From Mesobacillus subterraneus (GTDB taxonomy: Bacteria > Bacillota > Bacilli > Bacillales > Cytobacillaceae), in contig NZ_RSFW01000014.1 of NCBI RefSeq assembly GCF_003937825.1, forward strand, positions 186,001 through 250,000: 64,000 nucleotides of DNA, written 5' to 3'. Within the stretch, counting starts at the first letter, position 1, and each line of letters opens with the position of its first letter. Of the stretch, positions 32,252-41,974 are shown in pieces. The position numbers and the translations under genes are program-made. The notes beneath the pieces are model-generated. The model ran no database searches, had not been told where the DNA came from, and saw nothing but the letters and a program-made list of their open reading frames with translations.

Positions 32252-33195
32252 TATAGCGCCGCCTTCAGTTCTTCGATCATGACCTTCATCGATTGCAGGC
32301 CGCCGCCGCTCAGGTACCAGTTGTCGCCGGCAAGGTAGATGATCTTTCCGTCTTTATGGGCGTTCGTTTTCTTCACAAGTTCGTTTTCAACCGTTTCCTT
32401 CGCTCCAGCATCGCCGCCGATTGCTGCCGTGCGGTCGATGACAAAGAGGATGTCCGGGTTCTTTTCAAGGATGTATTCGAATGTGATGCTCTGGCCGTGC
32501 TGGGAAACTTCGATATTTTCATCAGCAGCTTTGAATCCGAAAACATCGTGGATGAATCCGTAACGGGAACCGGCACCATATGCGCTGACTTTCCCTTCGT
32601 TCGCCAAAACTAGAAGCGCCTTTTTCTCAGAAGCTGATGTCTCAGCCGAAATTTCTTCTATGCTTGCATGAACTTCTTTCAGTTTATCAGCAACCAATTC
32701 TTCTTTTTCAAAAATTTCGCCGATCAGCTTCATGTTTTTTTCGAATGATTCCATGTAGTTTGCGTAATCCATCGTGATAAACACAGTTGGGGCGATTTCA
32801 GCAAATTGGTCGTAAAGCTCTGCCTGTCTTCCGGAAATGAAGATCACATCTGGCTTCATCGCGTGAATCGCTTCAAAGTCAGGCTCCTTTAGGCTTCCCA
32901 CATTGGTGTACTCCTTGCCAGCGTATTTTTTCAAGTATTGAGGAACTGTAACCTGTGGAAGTCCAGCGACTTCAACACCTAGCTCATCAAGCGTATCGAG
33001 CACACCGAAATCGAAGACAACTACTTTTTCAGGGTTCTTTTTGACCGTTGCTTCTCCGTATTCATGCTTGATTGTCATTTCTTCTGTCTCACTTTTTCCT
33101 TCTGCGGATGTTGTTCCTGCTCTCTCTTCTGAACCGCAGGCTGCCAGCATGATTAACATAGTGAACATTAAAATAAGTAAGCTTAGTTTTTTCAT
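32251..33195 (-). CDS. yclQ: Siderophore-binding lipoprotein (petrobactin type)
   Basis: 314 residues. Lipoprotein signal with lipobox LAAC (Cys20), then a FepB/BtuF-type bilobed domain (PEKVVVFDFGVLDTLDELGVEVAGLPQ; KPDVIFISGRQAELYDQ). The gene order permease-permease-ATPase-lipoprotein and all lengths match yclNOPQ of B. subtilis, which imports petrobactin. AAAGGAGAG precedes ATG 33195. The siderophore specificity is inferred from that match. Confidence 0.88.
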   Translation of the reverse strand: MKKLSLLILMFTMLIMLAACGSEERAGTTSAEGKSETEEMTIKHEYGEATVKKNPEKVVVFDFGVLDTLDELGVEVAGLPQVTVPQYLKKYAGKEYTNVGSLKEPDFEAIHAMKPDVIFISGRQAELYDQFAEIAPTVFITMDYANYMESFEKNMKLIGEIFEKEELVADKLKEVHASIEEISAETSASEKKALLVLANEGKVSAYGAGSRYGFIHDVFGFKAADENIEVSQHGQSITFEYILEKNPDILFVIDRTAAIGGDAGAKETVENELVKKTNAHKDGKIIYLAGDNWYLSGGGLQSMKVMIEELKAAL

Positions 33196-33233
33196 GGGAA
33201 TACTCTCCTTTAGGGTTTGAATTAGCTCTGCAC

Positions 33234-33256
33234 CGAGGTGCTGGAGCTTTTTTTTC
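33234..33256. promoter_or_regulatory. Intercistronic hairpin between yclP and yclQ
   Basis: AGCTC-T-GCACC pairs with GGTGC-TG-GAGCT. The run of eight T is on the plus strand, where no gene needs it. On the operon strand it is a stable hairpin without a U tail, so it may protect the upstream or downstream message and set subunit ratios. Confidence 0.5.
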
Positions 33257-33279
33257 GTATAAAATCAAAAGGCACTTCG

Positions 33280-34041
33280 TTAAGAACTAAAATAAACGCA
33301 AATCCGGCAATTGTTCATTTCCTGGATCGGGATATCCATATCGTAAATCTCTTTTAGCGTGTCGGATTGGATGATGTCCCTTGTGGGTCCGTCCTTGACG
33401 ACTTTCCCGTCCTTCAGCGCGACGATGCGATCCGAGTAGACGGAGGCAAAGTTGATGTCATGCAGGACGATGACAACGGTTTTTCCGAGATCATCGACCA
33501 GCTGGCGAAGTATCTTCATGATCTGGACAGAGTGTTTCATGTCCAGGTTGTTCAGCGGTTCATCAAGCAGGATGTACTCTGTATCCTGGGCGATGACCAT
33601 CGCGATGAACGCACGCTGCTTCTGCCCTCCCGACAGCTCATCAAGGTAACTGTCCTGCATATCGGTGAGATGCATGTACTCGATCGCCTGGTCGACGCAT
33701 CGTTCATCCTCCTCGGTCAGACGTCCCTTTGAATAAGGGAACCTGCCGAATGAAACGAGCTCGCGAATCGTCAGGCGGACATTCATATAATTCGACTGCT
33801 TCAGGATCGAAACAACCTTTGAAAATTCATTCGACTTCATCTTCCTGACATCAGTCTGGTCGATAAGCACTTCACCGGAATCAGCATCGAGCAACCGGCT
33901 GACCATCGAAAGCAGGGTCGATTTCCCGGCGCCATTCGGTCCGATGAACGAAGTGATCTGGCCCCTCTGGATATTGACGGTCACATCTTCGACGACACTC
34001 TTCTTTCCGTAAAATTTGGAAAGTGAACGAACCTTGATCAT
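33280..34041 (-). CDS. yclP: Siderophore ABC transporter ATPase
   Basis: 253 residues. Walker A GPNGAGKST (about 34-42), signature LSGGQKQRAFIAM, Walker B YILLDEPLNNLD, H-loop VLHDINFA. FecE/FepC type. ATGA overlap with the yclO stop. Provides energy for the YclN/YclO permease. Confidence 0.93.
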   Translation of the reverse strand: MIKVRSLSKFYGKKSVVEDVTVNIQRGQITSFIGPNGAGKSTLLSMVSRLLDADSGEVLIDQTDVRKMKSNEFSKVVSILKQSNYMNVRLTIRELVSFGRFPYSKGRLTEEDERCVDQAIEYMHLTDMQDSYLDELSGGQKQRAFIAMVIAQDTEYILLDEPLNNLDMKHSVQIMKILRQLVDDLGKTVVIVLHDINFASVYSDRIVALKDGKVVKDGPTRDIIQSDTLKEIYDMDIPIQEMNNCRICVYFSS

Positions 34042-34988
34042 GTTGATCGACTCTCCTTCAGCAGTAAGTAGATGAAATAGACGCCACCGACGAAGTTGAT
34101 GATGACACTAAGCGTGGTGGAGAAGGTGAAGACTCTTTCTACGACCCATTGGCCGCCAACCAGGGAAATCACGCTGATTAAAATGGCTCCGTTGATCAGG
34201 ACGCTGTGCTTGTAGGTTTTGAAAGCTTGATAGGATAGATTCGCAACGATCAAACCTAAAAATGTCAGCGGTCCGACAAGGGCGGTGGAAATCGAAATGA
34301 ATACGGCAACGAGCACGAGCATTTTTTTTACAATAGAATCATAGGAAACCCCAAGATTGATCGCATTCTCCCTGCCAAGTGACAGGACATCGAGGTAGGC
34401 TGTGAACCTCCAGGCATAAATGATCAGCAGAACAATCAGGCCGATCGCCAGCCAAACCAGGTCAGTGTTGATGTTGTTGAAGCTGGCAAACATCCTGTCC
34501 TGGACCACCTGGAACTCATTCGGGTCAATCAGCACTTGCAGGAATGTCGTAATGCTGGAAAAGAAGGTTCCGACGATAATTCCGACTAGCAGCAAAAAGT
34601 AGATAGGTTGATTTCCTTTTTTAAAAAGAAGCCGGTAAAGCAGTAAGGCGAACACAACCATGATGGCCACTGTTAAAATGAAGTTTACCTGTTTATTGAC
34701 GACTGTCACATGGCCGGAACCGAGGAAGAAAATCAGTACGGTCTGCAGCAGCATGTAAAGTGAGTCCAGGCCGATGATGCTCGGCGTCAGGATCCGATTG
34801 TGGGTGATTGTCTGGAATACGACCGTCGAGTAAGCGATGGCCACACCCGTTATCACCATGGCGGCTACCTTGATTGCCCGTTTTGGAAGGGCGTAATCAA
34901 AGCTGCCATTCAGGTCATGGAATAAATACACTGCGCTTGCACCAATGGCGAGCAAAGCCAGGAGGATTAGTTTGAATGAGTTACGCAT
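34038..34988 (-). CDS. yclO: Siderophore ABC transporter permease
   Basis: 316 residues, FecCD family with about nine membrane segments; conserved GPLTFLGLIVANLSYQ near residue 245 contacts the ATPase. ATG 34988 overlaps the yclN stop by 8 nt. Confidence 0.9.
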   Translation of the reverse strand: MRNSFKLILLALLAIGASAVYLFHDLNGSFDYALPKRAIKVAAMVITGVAIAYSTVVFQTITHNRILTPSIIGLDSLYMLLQTVLIFFLGSGHVTVVNKQVNFILTVAIMVVFALLLYRLLFKKGNQPIYFLLLVGIIVGTFFSSITTFLQVLIDPNEFQVVQDRMFASFNNINTDLVWLAIGLIVLLIIYAWRFTAYLDVLSLGRENAINLGVSYDSIVKKMLVLVAVFISISTALVGPLTFLGLIVANLSYQAFKTYKHSVLINGAILISVISLVGGQWVVERVFTFSTTLSVIINFVGGVYFIYLLLKESRST

Positions 34989-35931
34989 AGGCCTTCCTCC
35001 TAAACAGCAGATACAGGAAGATTCCGCTTCCGATGACCCCGACCATCAATGAGATCGAAATTTCGTACGGATAAATCAGAACGCGGCCAAGGATGTCGGT
35101 GACGAGAAGGAAATTCGCGCCAAGCAAGGCTGTGTGCGGCAAAGTCTTTTGCAGATTGTCTCCTTTGAAAATCGAGACGATGTTCGGGATGATCAGCCCG
35201 AGGAATGGAATCATTCCGACAGTCAGCACGACGGTCGCCGTAATCAGGGCGACAAGGACCAACCCTATGTTGACGACCCGTTTATAGGCGAGCCCGAGAT
35301 TTTTCGAGAAGTCCTCTCCCATTCCCGCGACCGTGAAGCGATTGGCGAACAGATAGGCAATCACCAGGACGGGAATGCTTATGTACAGCAATTCAAAGCG
35401 GCCTTTCATGATCATCGAAAAATCTCCCTGCAGCCATGCAGACATGTTCTGGATGACATCGGCTTTGTAGGCAAAAAACGTCGAGATCGATGAGAGAATG
35501 TTCCCGAGCATCATCCCGACAAGCGGAATGAAAATCGCGTCCTTGAACTTGATGCGGTCAAGGATTTGCATGAACAAAAACGTCCCTGCCAGAGCGAAGG
35601 CAAAGGCGACGAGCATTTTCTCGATGGTGGATGCGTTTGCAAAGAAGAGCATAGAAACCAAGATTCCCAGTCTGGTAGCATCCAGCGTCCCCGCCGTCGT
35701 TGGCGACACGAACTTATTGCGGCTCAGCTGCTGCATGATCAGGCCCGCAATGCTCATCCCCGCTCCAGCGAGCAGGATCGCAATCAGCCGCGGAACCCTG
35801 CTGATCAGGAAGATTTCCGTCTCCTCAGATTGAAAATCAAGCAGCGCCATGGGGCTGATGCTGCTTACCCCGACAAAAAGCGAGACTAGTGAAAGGATAA
35901 TCAAAGAGGCAATCAAGTAACGTTTTTTCAT
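34981..35931 (-). CDS. yclN: Siderophore ABC transporter permease
   Basis: 316 residues (the B. subtilis length), FecCD family. It has IPFLGLIIPNIVSIFKGDNL near residue 255 and about nine membrane segments. ATG 35931 has AGGAG seven bases upstream; an ATG at 35937 abuts the site. First gene of the operon, with a Fur box 25 bp upstream. Confidence 0.9.
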   Translation of the reverse strand: MKKRYLIASLIILSLVSLFVGVSSISPMALLDFQSEETEIFLISRVPRLIAILLAGAGMSIAGLIMQQLSRNKFVSPTTAGTLDATRLGILVSMLFFANASTIEKMLVAFAFALAGTFLFMQILDRIKFKDAIFIPLVGMMLGNILSSISTFFAYKADVIQNMSAWLQGDFSMIMKGRFELLYISIPVLVIAYLFANRFTVAGMGEDFSKNLGLAYKRVVNIGLVLVALITATVVLTVGMIPFLGLIIPNIVSIFKGDNLQKTLPHTALLGANFLLVTDILGRVLIYPYEISISLMVGVIGSGIFLYLLFRRKAYA

Positions 35932-35955
35932 GGCCATGCTCCTAATCTGTCGATA

Positions 35956-35974
35956 GATAATGATAATCATTATC
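35956..35974. promoter_or_regulatory. Fur box
   Basis: GATAATGATAATCATTATC matches the classical 19-bp Fur consensus at every position and contains the 7-1-7 dyad TGATAATCATTATCA (35961-35975). Iron repression of yclNOPQ and hmoA is expected. Confidence 0.95.
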
Positions 35975-36114
35975 AGTTAACCTGGTATAATCTTAAAATG
36001 TTAACCACTTGGAAGTCAATACCTAATTGAGAATTTTTTTCATTTGGATTGGGAAATCGTAACAATTTGGACAATATGGAGGTAATGGGTATGGAAATTT
36101 AGACGCAATAAAGA

Positions 36115-36174
36115 TTTTGGGGACAAAGTGAAGGTTCGGGGGAGAAAATGAATGCTCGGGAGTGAGAATTGAGA
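36115..36174. repeat. Degenerate 20-bp repeat, three copies (array C)
   Basis: Three units of 20 bp (starting 36115, 36135, 36155) share the pattern TTcGGGGga.aaa.TGAAtg. Weaker than the 21-bp arrays and directly followed by one of them. Confidence 0.5.
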
Positions 36175-36258
36175 GAAAAAGCGTGTCTTCCGCTTGTATT
36201 TATGATGAAATCCTGGCAAAACGTACTCATCCAACACTTCGTTTCCCCTTTCGTGAGA

Positions 36259-36380
36259 TTTAATTTACCTTTTTGCTGAGTTATTTTACTTTTTCGGTGA
36301 TTTAATTTACCAAAATCCGAATTTAATCTACCAAAACTTGATTTTAATTTACCTTTTCATCGTTTTAATTTGCTTTTTTC
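36259..36380. repeat. 21-bp phased array D (core TTTAATTTACC)
   Basis: The TAC (once TGC) of the core lies at 36266, 36287, 36308, 36329, 36350 and 36371, exactly 21 bp apart over six units. The core TTTAATTTACC varies slightly. It fills the gap between yclN and the aromatic-acid-exporter-like gene. Confidence 0.88.
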
Positions 36381-36415
36381 CAGAAAAAGCAAAAAAGCTC
36401 CCCTGAAAAAGGAGC

Positions 36416-37489
36416 TTATTGAATATCGAGTGTTTTTTTTACAAAGAGCTGGTGCCTGATCTCGAGATGGTGAATATGGTTTAATTCCTCGAGCAGGTCA
36501 TGAAGCGAAATCAACTCGTAATAGATCACCGTTTCTTCCGAGAAGCGGTGCGAGCAGGCTTCCCTTCCCTCTACCTCATTTCGCAGCAGATCGAGCAATT
36601 CCCTTACGACGGCATCATGATATTCGTCCATCGAAAAATCGGGATGATGAAGCGCTTCTCTGATGGATTTAACCATTGCAGCGACGATTCTCGCTTTCGG
36701 TTCCGGCAGCACCACGGAAGGAAGCGCCAGGAGGTTTCCGAGATGGTAATGAATTTGTCTGATTGTGGTCAGTTTTTTGTACCCATAGTGGAAATCCCGC
36801 ATGTCTTTCCGGTTGTATTGATGGAGCTTCCATTCTTTTTTCTGGTACTTGCAGAGCGTCTCTATTGTTTCCGTGTCCTTCAGGATCCTTTGGAAATCAG
36901 CTCGCGTTTCCTGGTGCAGCGGCTGGTTGCGGGTGATTTCCGTGCCGCGGGCTTCAATCACCTCTCCTGTATCCTTCAGTAACTCCTGAATTTTTGACAG
37001 TATTGATTTCGAATAATCCGGCCGGATGACGAGCAGATTCACGAGCGTCGACACCGTCAGCCCAGTGAGCGTCGTTCCAAGGCGGATAAAAAAGTTCGAC
37101 AGATAGTGGTCGTGGACGGTCGAGATCATGGCCACCCCTGTCAAAACAGCTACCAATGCACCATCTTGCAGGCGCAGTTTGGTGCAGGCAATGATGGTCG
37201 CGACTGCGACGAGCATATAGGTAAGCGGACTATCGCCGAACGCAAAGTTGAACACAACCGAAAAAGCAGCACCAATTGCTGATGCCGGAAAACGGACATA
37301 CGCTTTTTTGATCGAATCCGCTGCCGTCGGTTCAACCGTCACAATCGCGGTGATGACCGCAAACATCGGCGGCCAGCCCAGCAGCTCGCAGATCAGCGCC
37401 GTTATAAAAACAGCAATTCCCGTTTTAAGGACCCTGCCTCCGACGAAGTTATATTTTTTTAGAAATGCTGCAGTCGATGCTTTTCGAAT
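36416..37489 (-). CDS. Aromatic acid exporter-like membrane protein (ArAE_1), probable AUU start
   Basis: About 357 residues. The N-terminal half has six membrane helices (GGRVLKTGIAVFITALICELLGW, MFAVITAIVTVEPTAADSIKKAY, and further), with a cytoplasmic helical C-terminal domain (about 175-357), the layout of the ArAE_1/FUSC family. A shorter frame from ATG 37366 would lose the first helix. The reading frame stays open to a TGA just before 37501, and no ATG, GTG or TTG exists in that part. GAGGGG lies 8 nt before an ATT at 37487-37489, which I take as the start. Function in aromatic acid or drug efflux is by family only. Confidence 0.72.
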   Translation of the reverse strand: MRKASTAAFLKKYNFVGGRVLKTGIAVFITALICELLGWPPMFAVITAIVTVEPTAADSIKKAYVRFPASAIGAAFSVVFNFAFGDSPLTYMLVAVATIIACTKLRLQDGALVAVLTGVAMISTVHDHYLSNFFIRLGTTLTGLTVSTLVNLLVIRPDYSKSILSKIQELLKDTGEVIEARGTEITRNQPLHQETRADFQRILKDTETIETLCKYQKKEWKLHQYNRKDMRDFHYGYKKLTTIRQIHYHLGNLLALPSVVLPEPKARIVAAMVKSIREALHHPDFSMDEYHDAVVRELLDLLRNEVEGREACSHRFSEETVIYYELISLHDLLEELNHIHHLEIRHQLFVKKTLDIQ

Positions 37490-37686
37490 AGGAATTCCCC
37501 TCGCTATTCATTGTTTTCCCGAACTTTTTTCGCGAAGCTAGGACCAGGCGAAAACAGCTTTTACAGATTGGTCGGACGTTGTTGTATAGAAACATTATAG
37601 CGCAAAATTTCCCATTTCCGAATTCCGCGTTGTAAAAGGGGTAACTTTAACCATTATATGGAAAAAGGAGTGGAAAGCCGAAATTT

Positions 37687-37791
37687 CGTAGTGTAAAGGG
37701 GAAAAATCGTAGTGAAAAGGACGAATTCCGTAGTGATTCTTAGCTTTTTCGTAGTGAAAAAGCCGGAAATCGTAGTGTAAAGAGAATAGGA
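37687..37791. repeat. 21-bp phased array E (core CGTAGTG)
   Basis: CGTAGTG starts at 37687, 37708, 37729, 37750 and 37771, exactly 21 bp apart and perfectly conserved. The next base or two are often AA/TA, and the remainder is variable. One plus frame reads RSxxxxx but holds a stop and no ribosome site. Confidence 0.92.
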
Positions 37792-37898
37792 AGTCAAATC
37801 CATTAGTTCTTTTCGAAAGAGTTCTGGTTAAAACATAGTAATCCGTAATGCTCCTTTACTTTTCTCGTAATTTTTCAAGATAATGCATCCGGTTAAAC

Positions 37899-37926
37899 AA
37901 AAAAAACGCCCGGCACAGACCGGGCG
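37899..37926 (-). terminator. Terminator of the aldo-keto reductase gene
   Basis: CGCCCGG (37907-37913) pairs with CCGGGCG (37920-37926); the minus strand continues with eight T. Confidence 0.88.
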
Positions 37927-37935
37927 CATCGCCAA

Positions 37936-38925
37936 CTACTTCAGTATTTCATCAATCTTCCTAAGCTCTTCCGCGGAAAACTCCAGGTGATTCAATGCCG
38001 CGACGTTTTCTTCAATTTGGCTTACTTTGCTTGCGCCAATCAATGCCGAGGTAATTTTCTGATCCCTCAGCACCCATGCCAGTGCCATCTGGGCGAGGGA
38101 CTGCCCTCTTTCCTGGGCAATCTCGTTCAGCTTCCTGACCTTGCTGATGACCTCATCTGAAACGTCCCCTTCATTCAGGAAACTATTTGGCTTCATGGCC
38201 CGGGAATCCTGCGGAATGCCTTCGAGGTATCTGCTAGTTAAAAGACCCTGTGCAAGTGGGACGAACGCGATGGCTCCTGTTCCTTCTTCTTCAAGCAAAT
38301 CAGTGAGTCCGTTTTCCACCCAGCGGTTGAACATGGAGTACGCTGGCTGATGGATCAGCAACGGGGTTCCGAGCTCTTTTAGCACTTGGATTGCTTGCTT
38401 CGTTTCTTCGACGCCATAGTTAGAAATTCCAACATATAAGGCTTTTCCCTGTCTGACAATATGGTCCAGAGCCCTCATCGTTTCCTCGATCGGTGTCTCC
38501 GGATCTGGCCGGTGATGATAAAAGATGTCCACATAATCAAGGCCCATTCGCTTCAAGCTTTGATCAAGGCTGGAAACTAGATACTTTCTCGAACCCCAGT
38601 CCCCGTATGGCCCTTGCCACATGCCGTAGCCCGCTTTGGTCGAAATCACCATCTCATCACGATAGCCTGTAAAGTCCTTGCGCAGGATTTGGCCAAAGTT
38701 TTCTTCGGCAGAACCCGGAGGAGGTCCATAGTTGTTGGCGAGGTCAAAATGTGTGATTCCCAGATCAAAGGCCCGGCGGATCAGTCCGCGGCCATTCTCA
38801 AAAGGATCCTGGCCGCCAAAGTTGTGCCATAAGCCAAGTGAGATGGCCGGCAGCTTCAGGCCAGATCGCCCGCAGCGATTGTAGATCATCTTTTCATATC
38901 GTTGTTCATTCGGTTGATAGTGCAT
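37936..38925 (-). CDS. Aldo-keto reductase (YghZ-like)
   Basis: 329 residues, NADPH-dependent TIM barrel. The tetrad is visible: Asp and Tyr in FDLANNYG, Lys in ISTKAGYG, His in IFYHHRPD. NADP-binding region LIGASKVSQIEENV near the C-terminus. Closest in pattern to the E. coli YghZ (L-glyceraldehyde 3-phosphate reductase) group. GGAGG precedes ATG 38925. Monocistronic between two terminators. Confidence 0.9.
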   Translation of the reverse strand: MHYQPNEQRYEKMIYNRCGRSGLKLPAISLGLWHNFGGQDPFENGRGLIRRAFDLGITHFDLANNYGPPPGSAEENFGQILRKDFTGYRDEMVISTKAGYGMWQGPYGDWGSRKYLVSSLDQSLKRMGLDYVDIFYHHRPDPETPIEETMRALDHIVRQGKALYVGISNYGVEETKQAIQVLKELGTPLLIHQPAYSMFNRWVENGLTDLLEEEGTGAIAFVPLAQGLLTSRYLEGIPQDSRAMKPNSFLNEGDVSDEVISKVRKLNEIAQERGQSLAQMALAWVLRDQKITSALIGASKVSQIEENVAALNHLEFSAEELRKIDEILK

Positions 38926-38940
38926 TTTTCTACCTCCAAA

Positions 38941-38974
38941 AAATAGGGCAGAATGCTTGGTGGCAATCTGCCCT
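38941..38974 (-). terminator. Terminator of the GH16 gene
   Basis: AGGGCAGA (38945-38952) pairs with TCTGCCCT (38967-38974), followed on the minus strand by ATTTTTTGG. It lies after the distal reading frame, showing the original gene extended to 38982. Confidence 0.8.
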
Positions 38975-38981
38975 TATTACC

Positions 38982-41921
38982 TTAGTTTTTAGTCACCACA
39001 ACATTGTCTAAATAGATGTTGGTTGCGGCGTTTCCTCCCTCAATATTCCCCAGTTCAAAGACAATCTTGCCATCTTTGTATGTTGCTTCAGACATGTCAA
39101 AGGAAAAGCTGTATCTTTCCATCTCCGTCGTTAAATCGAACACTTGCCCCGGTGCAAAGCTGATGAACCATGGGTCATAGCTTAATTCCTTGCCAATATT
39201 GACGATCATTTTTCTTGGAATGTCTGCCCTTGCATCAAACTCGACTGTGTAGCTGTTGCCATTTTCAAAAAGAAGGCCTTTTTGGAAAAGCTGAGGTGCA
39301 TAGGAGGCACCACCGACCTGTGTAATGGCCACCTTCAGTTCGCCATTTTCCACAGTAGCCTCTCCTGCAGCATAGCCACTCCACTGGTCTCCCCACTAGG
39401 TCGACCATTCATTGGTTCCTGCTGAAAAATCGCCATTGTCTATTCCTGGCGTTGCAATCGGTTCTTCCTGTGCTGGTGCATCCTTTACCTTCAGAATCAC
39501 ATCGTCAATGAATACTTCATGGCCGCCAACTGGAGACTGAGCATTTTTGCCGAGAAGCATTTTTAAGGATGCCAGATCTGCTGCATCCATCACGAACTCG
39601 AATGAATACTGATGCATCTCTTCATTCAAGTTGATAGTCTCGCTGAAGTATCGTCTATACTGGGCATTCTCGATCGTAACCTCAGCAGCTCTCGCACTGG
39701 TTGAACGTGCCTTGAATGAAAGCTTATACCTTACGCCCTTCGCAAGGTCGAGGTTTGGCTGCTCAAGAATCACGCTCCATGCTTCGTTTCCTTCATTGCC
39801 GATCGACGCCTTTGCTTCCCCATTCTCAACACTCCAGTGGGCATTTGCATCATAATGAATGTAGTTCGACCATGATGATAGTCCGTCAGCAAAGTCCCCA
39901 TTTTTCAATGGATAGAGATCAATATCTCCATAGTCTGGTACTTCGGTCGTTTTTAACAAGACGACATCATCGAGATAGACATCGCCATTTTCCTTTCCGA
40001 AATTAAACACCAGTTGTGCTTCAGGATCTGAAAGTTCATCGACCATGGTAAAAGTAAACACTTTCTCTTCCATATCGGAAGTAAGCACAATGGTTTGGAT
40101 TCCGGAATAATTGACTGTGCCATCCTTATTGAGAATGCCTGCCTGAATGCTTCTTGTTTTATCAGCTCTTGCTTTAAAGGATAGCTTATACTCATTTCCT
40201 TTCACCAGGTTAAGGCCTTGTTGATTAAGCTGGATTGCTTCCGGCTGATTGCCGCTGTCCTCGAGCGCCACATGCAGTTCACGCGTTTTCTCACTAACGG
40301 TTGCCTTCGCGTTTCCATCGTTCACTTTAAAATTCCAGAAAATCATCCGATCCAGGCCGCCCTGATCGAATGTCCCGTTATAGACATGATTGCCATCCGG
40401 GAGCGGCTGCTTTGCTGCGTCATTGTCAATCAAGGTCCCCGTAATATCCTCAACTCGAACATTTCCGATCCAGACAGGTGCGGTGCCATTGCCGCCAAGG
40501 TTGAATTCCAGCCTTGACTGGATGTCGGTTTCATTCAGCATATCAAAAGTAAATTCATAGGATTGAAGCTCGCTCGTGAGCTTAAAGGTTTCTTCATTTG
40601 AGTATTTCACCCAACCCCTCGAAGCACCAGCTCCGGCCTTGACCATGATATTTCTTGCCGAAGTGGATTTTGCGTCGAAACTGACTTTATACTTCCCGCC
40701 TTTACCCAGCGAGATATTCTGGATCATTTGCAGCGAATACAGCTGCGACCCCGGCTTGGAAATATCGGTCTTTGCAAAATTCTTGCCATTGAGTTCTTCA
40801 ACAGTTAACGTACCAGCTCCGCCGAATTCCGGTAAAGAGACAAAATTCCAGTACAGCGGATTCATTTCTTTTCCAGGCTGGTCGACAACAGTAATAGCTT
40901 TCTCGTAATTCTGATCATAGATCAGGTTTCCATCCTCAAGCGGCTGCTTTGCATCTGCCGGCAAGGTAACAGGCTCCCTGACTGGCTCAACCGGCTCACG
41001 ATAATCCCGTTTCTTCAAATCATAGACTCTCACATAATCGATTTCCATCTGGCTTGGGAATGGAGTCGTTTCATCCGTTTCTCCATCGAACCAGCCGCCG
41101 ACTGCAAGATTCATAACCAGGTAGAATTCCTGGTCAAACGGAGCTGGATAGGAGAAGTCTGCGGCATTGCCCGTTCTTTTTGAATACCAGTCATTCTGAG
41201 TTTGATAGAGTTCGCCATCTACATACCAGCGCAGCTCGCCCGGTTCCCACTCCAAAGCATAAGTGTGCCACTTGTCAATTCCTCTATTTTTAGGAAACTC
41301 GTATTCTTTGCCAGTATACTTATTATTCGGCCAGCCTTCTCCATAGTGGATGGTTCCTGCAACCTTATGCGGCTGGCTGCCCCACGCCTCCATAATGTCG
41401 ATTTCTCCAGAAGCGGCCCATGTTCCATACTTGTCTTCTTCAGGCAGCATCCAGATCGCTGGCCATAAGCCCTTTCCGGTCGGAAGCTTTGCCTTGATTT
41501 CATAGCGACCGTATTTCTTGCTGAAAAGCCCTTTCGACTTGAGTTTTGCAGAAGTATAGTCATATGTTCCGAACTGGTCTGTTACCTGCTCCTTTTTGGC
41601 CTTGATGACCAGCTTGCCATCGTCGATAAAAGAATTTTCCTTTGAATCGGTATAATATTCTTTTTCATTGTTTCCCCAGCCAGGAGTGATGCCGTTCCCG
41701 TCTTTATCTACGATCCAGTTGCCGATGTCATAGGTCCATTTGGTACGGTCGATTTCCGTACCGTTGAATTCATCTGACCATACGAGTGACCATTGGGATT
41801 TATCCTGTCTGGACTCTTTCGTTTTTAAAGCGGTTTCATTTTCTTGCCCGGTATTTGCACCAGCGAATCCTGTGCCCGGCAATAACAACACAGCACTTAA
41901 TAAAATCGCGAGCTTCTTCAA
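38982..41921 (-). pseudogene. Secreted GH16 beta-glucanase with CBM repeats, in-frame amber stop
   Basis: Extracellular endo-beta-1,3(4)-glucanase. TTG 41921 (AAGGAGG upstream) opens a signal peptide, then a GH16 domain (about 45-315) with the catalytic motif GEIDIMEAWG (Glu173, Asp175, Glu178). Three CBM_4_9-like modules follow (about 325-475, 510-660, 675-825). A fourth begins at DNGDFSAGTNEWST and is cut by TAG at 39396-39398. The same frame continues through a complete fourth module to 38982. So the made protein is about 841 residues with active catalytic domain and three modules, and the fourth is lost unless the stop is read through. Classed as pseudogene only for the C-terminal truncation; enzyme activity is likely retained. 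Confidence 0.85.
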
Positions 41922-41974
41922 CCTGATTCCTCCTTGTGTGTAATACTTTTTTCCAAAATGCATGTTAAATCAGA

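Noticed and set aside
36040-36237. 65-codon minus-strand frame after yclN
   Set aside because: No ribosome site and it lies in degenerate 20-bp repeats and AT-rich spacer.
39396-39398. Pyrrolysine at the in-frame TAG
   Set aside because: No pyl genes are visible, and glucanases of this type are not known to use it; mutation or base error is simpler.
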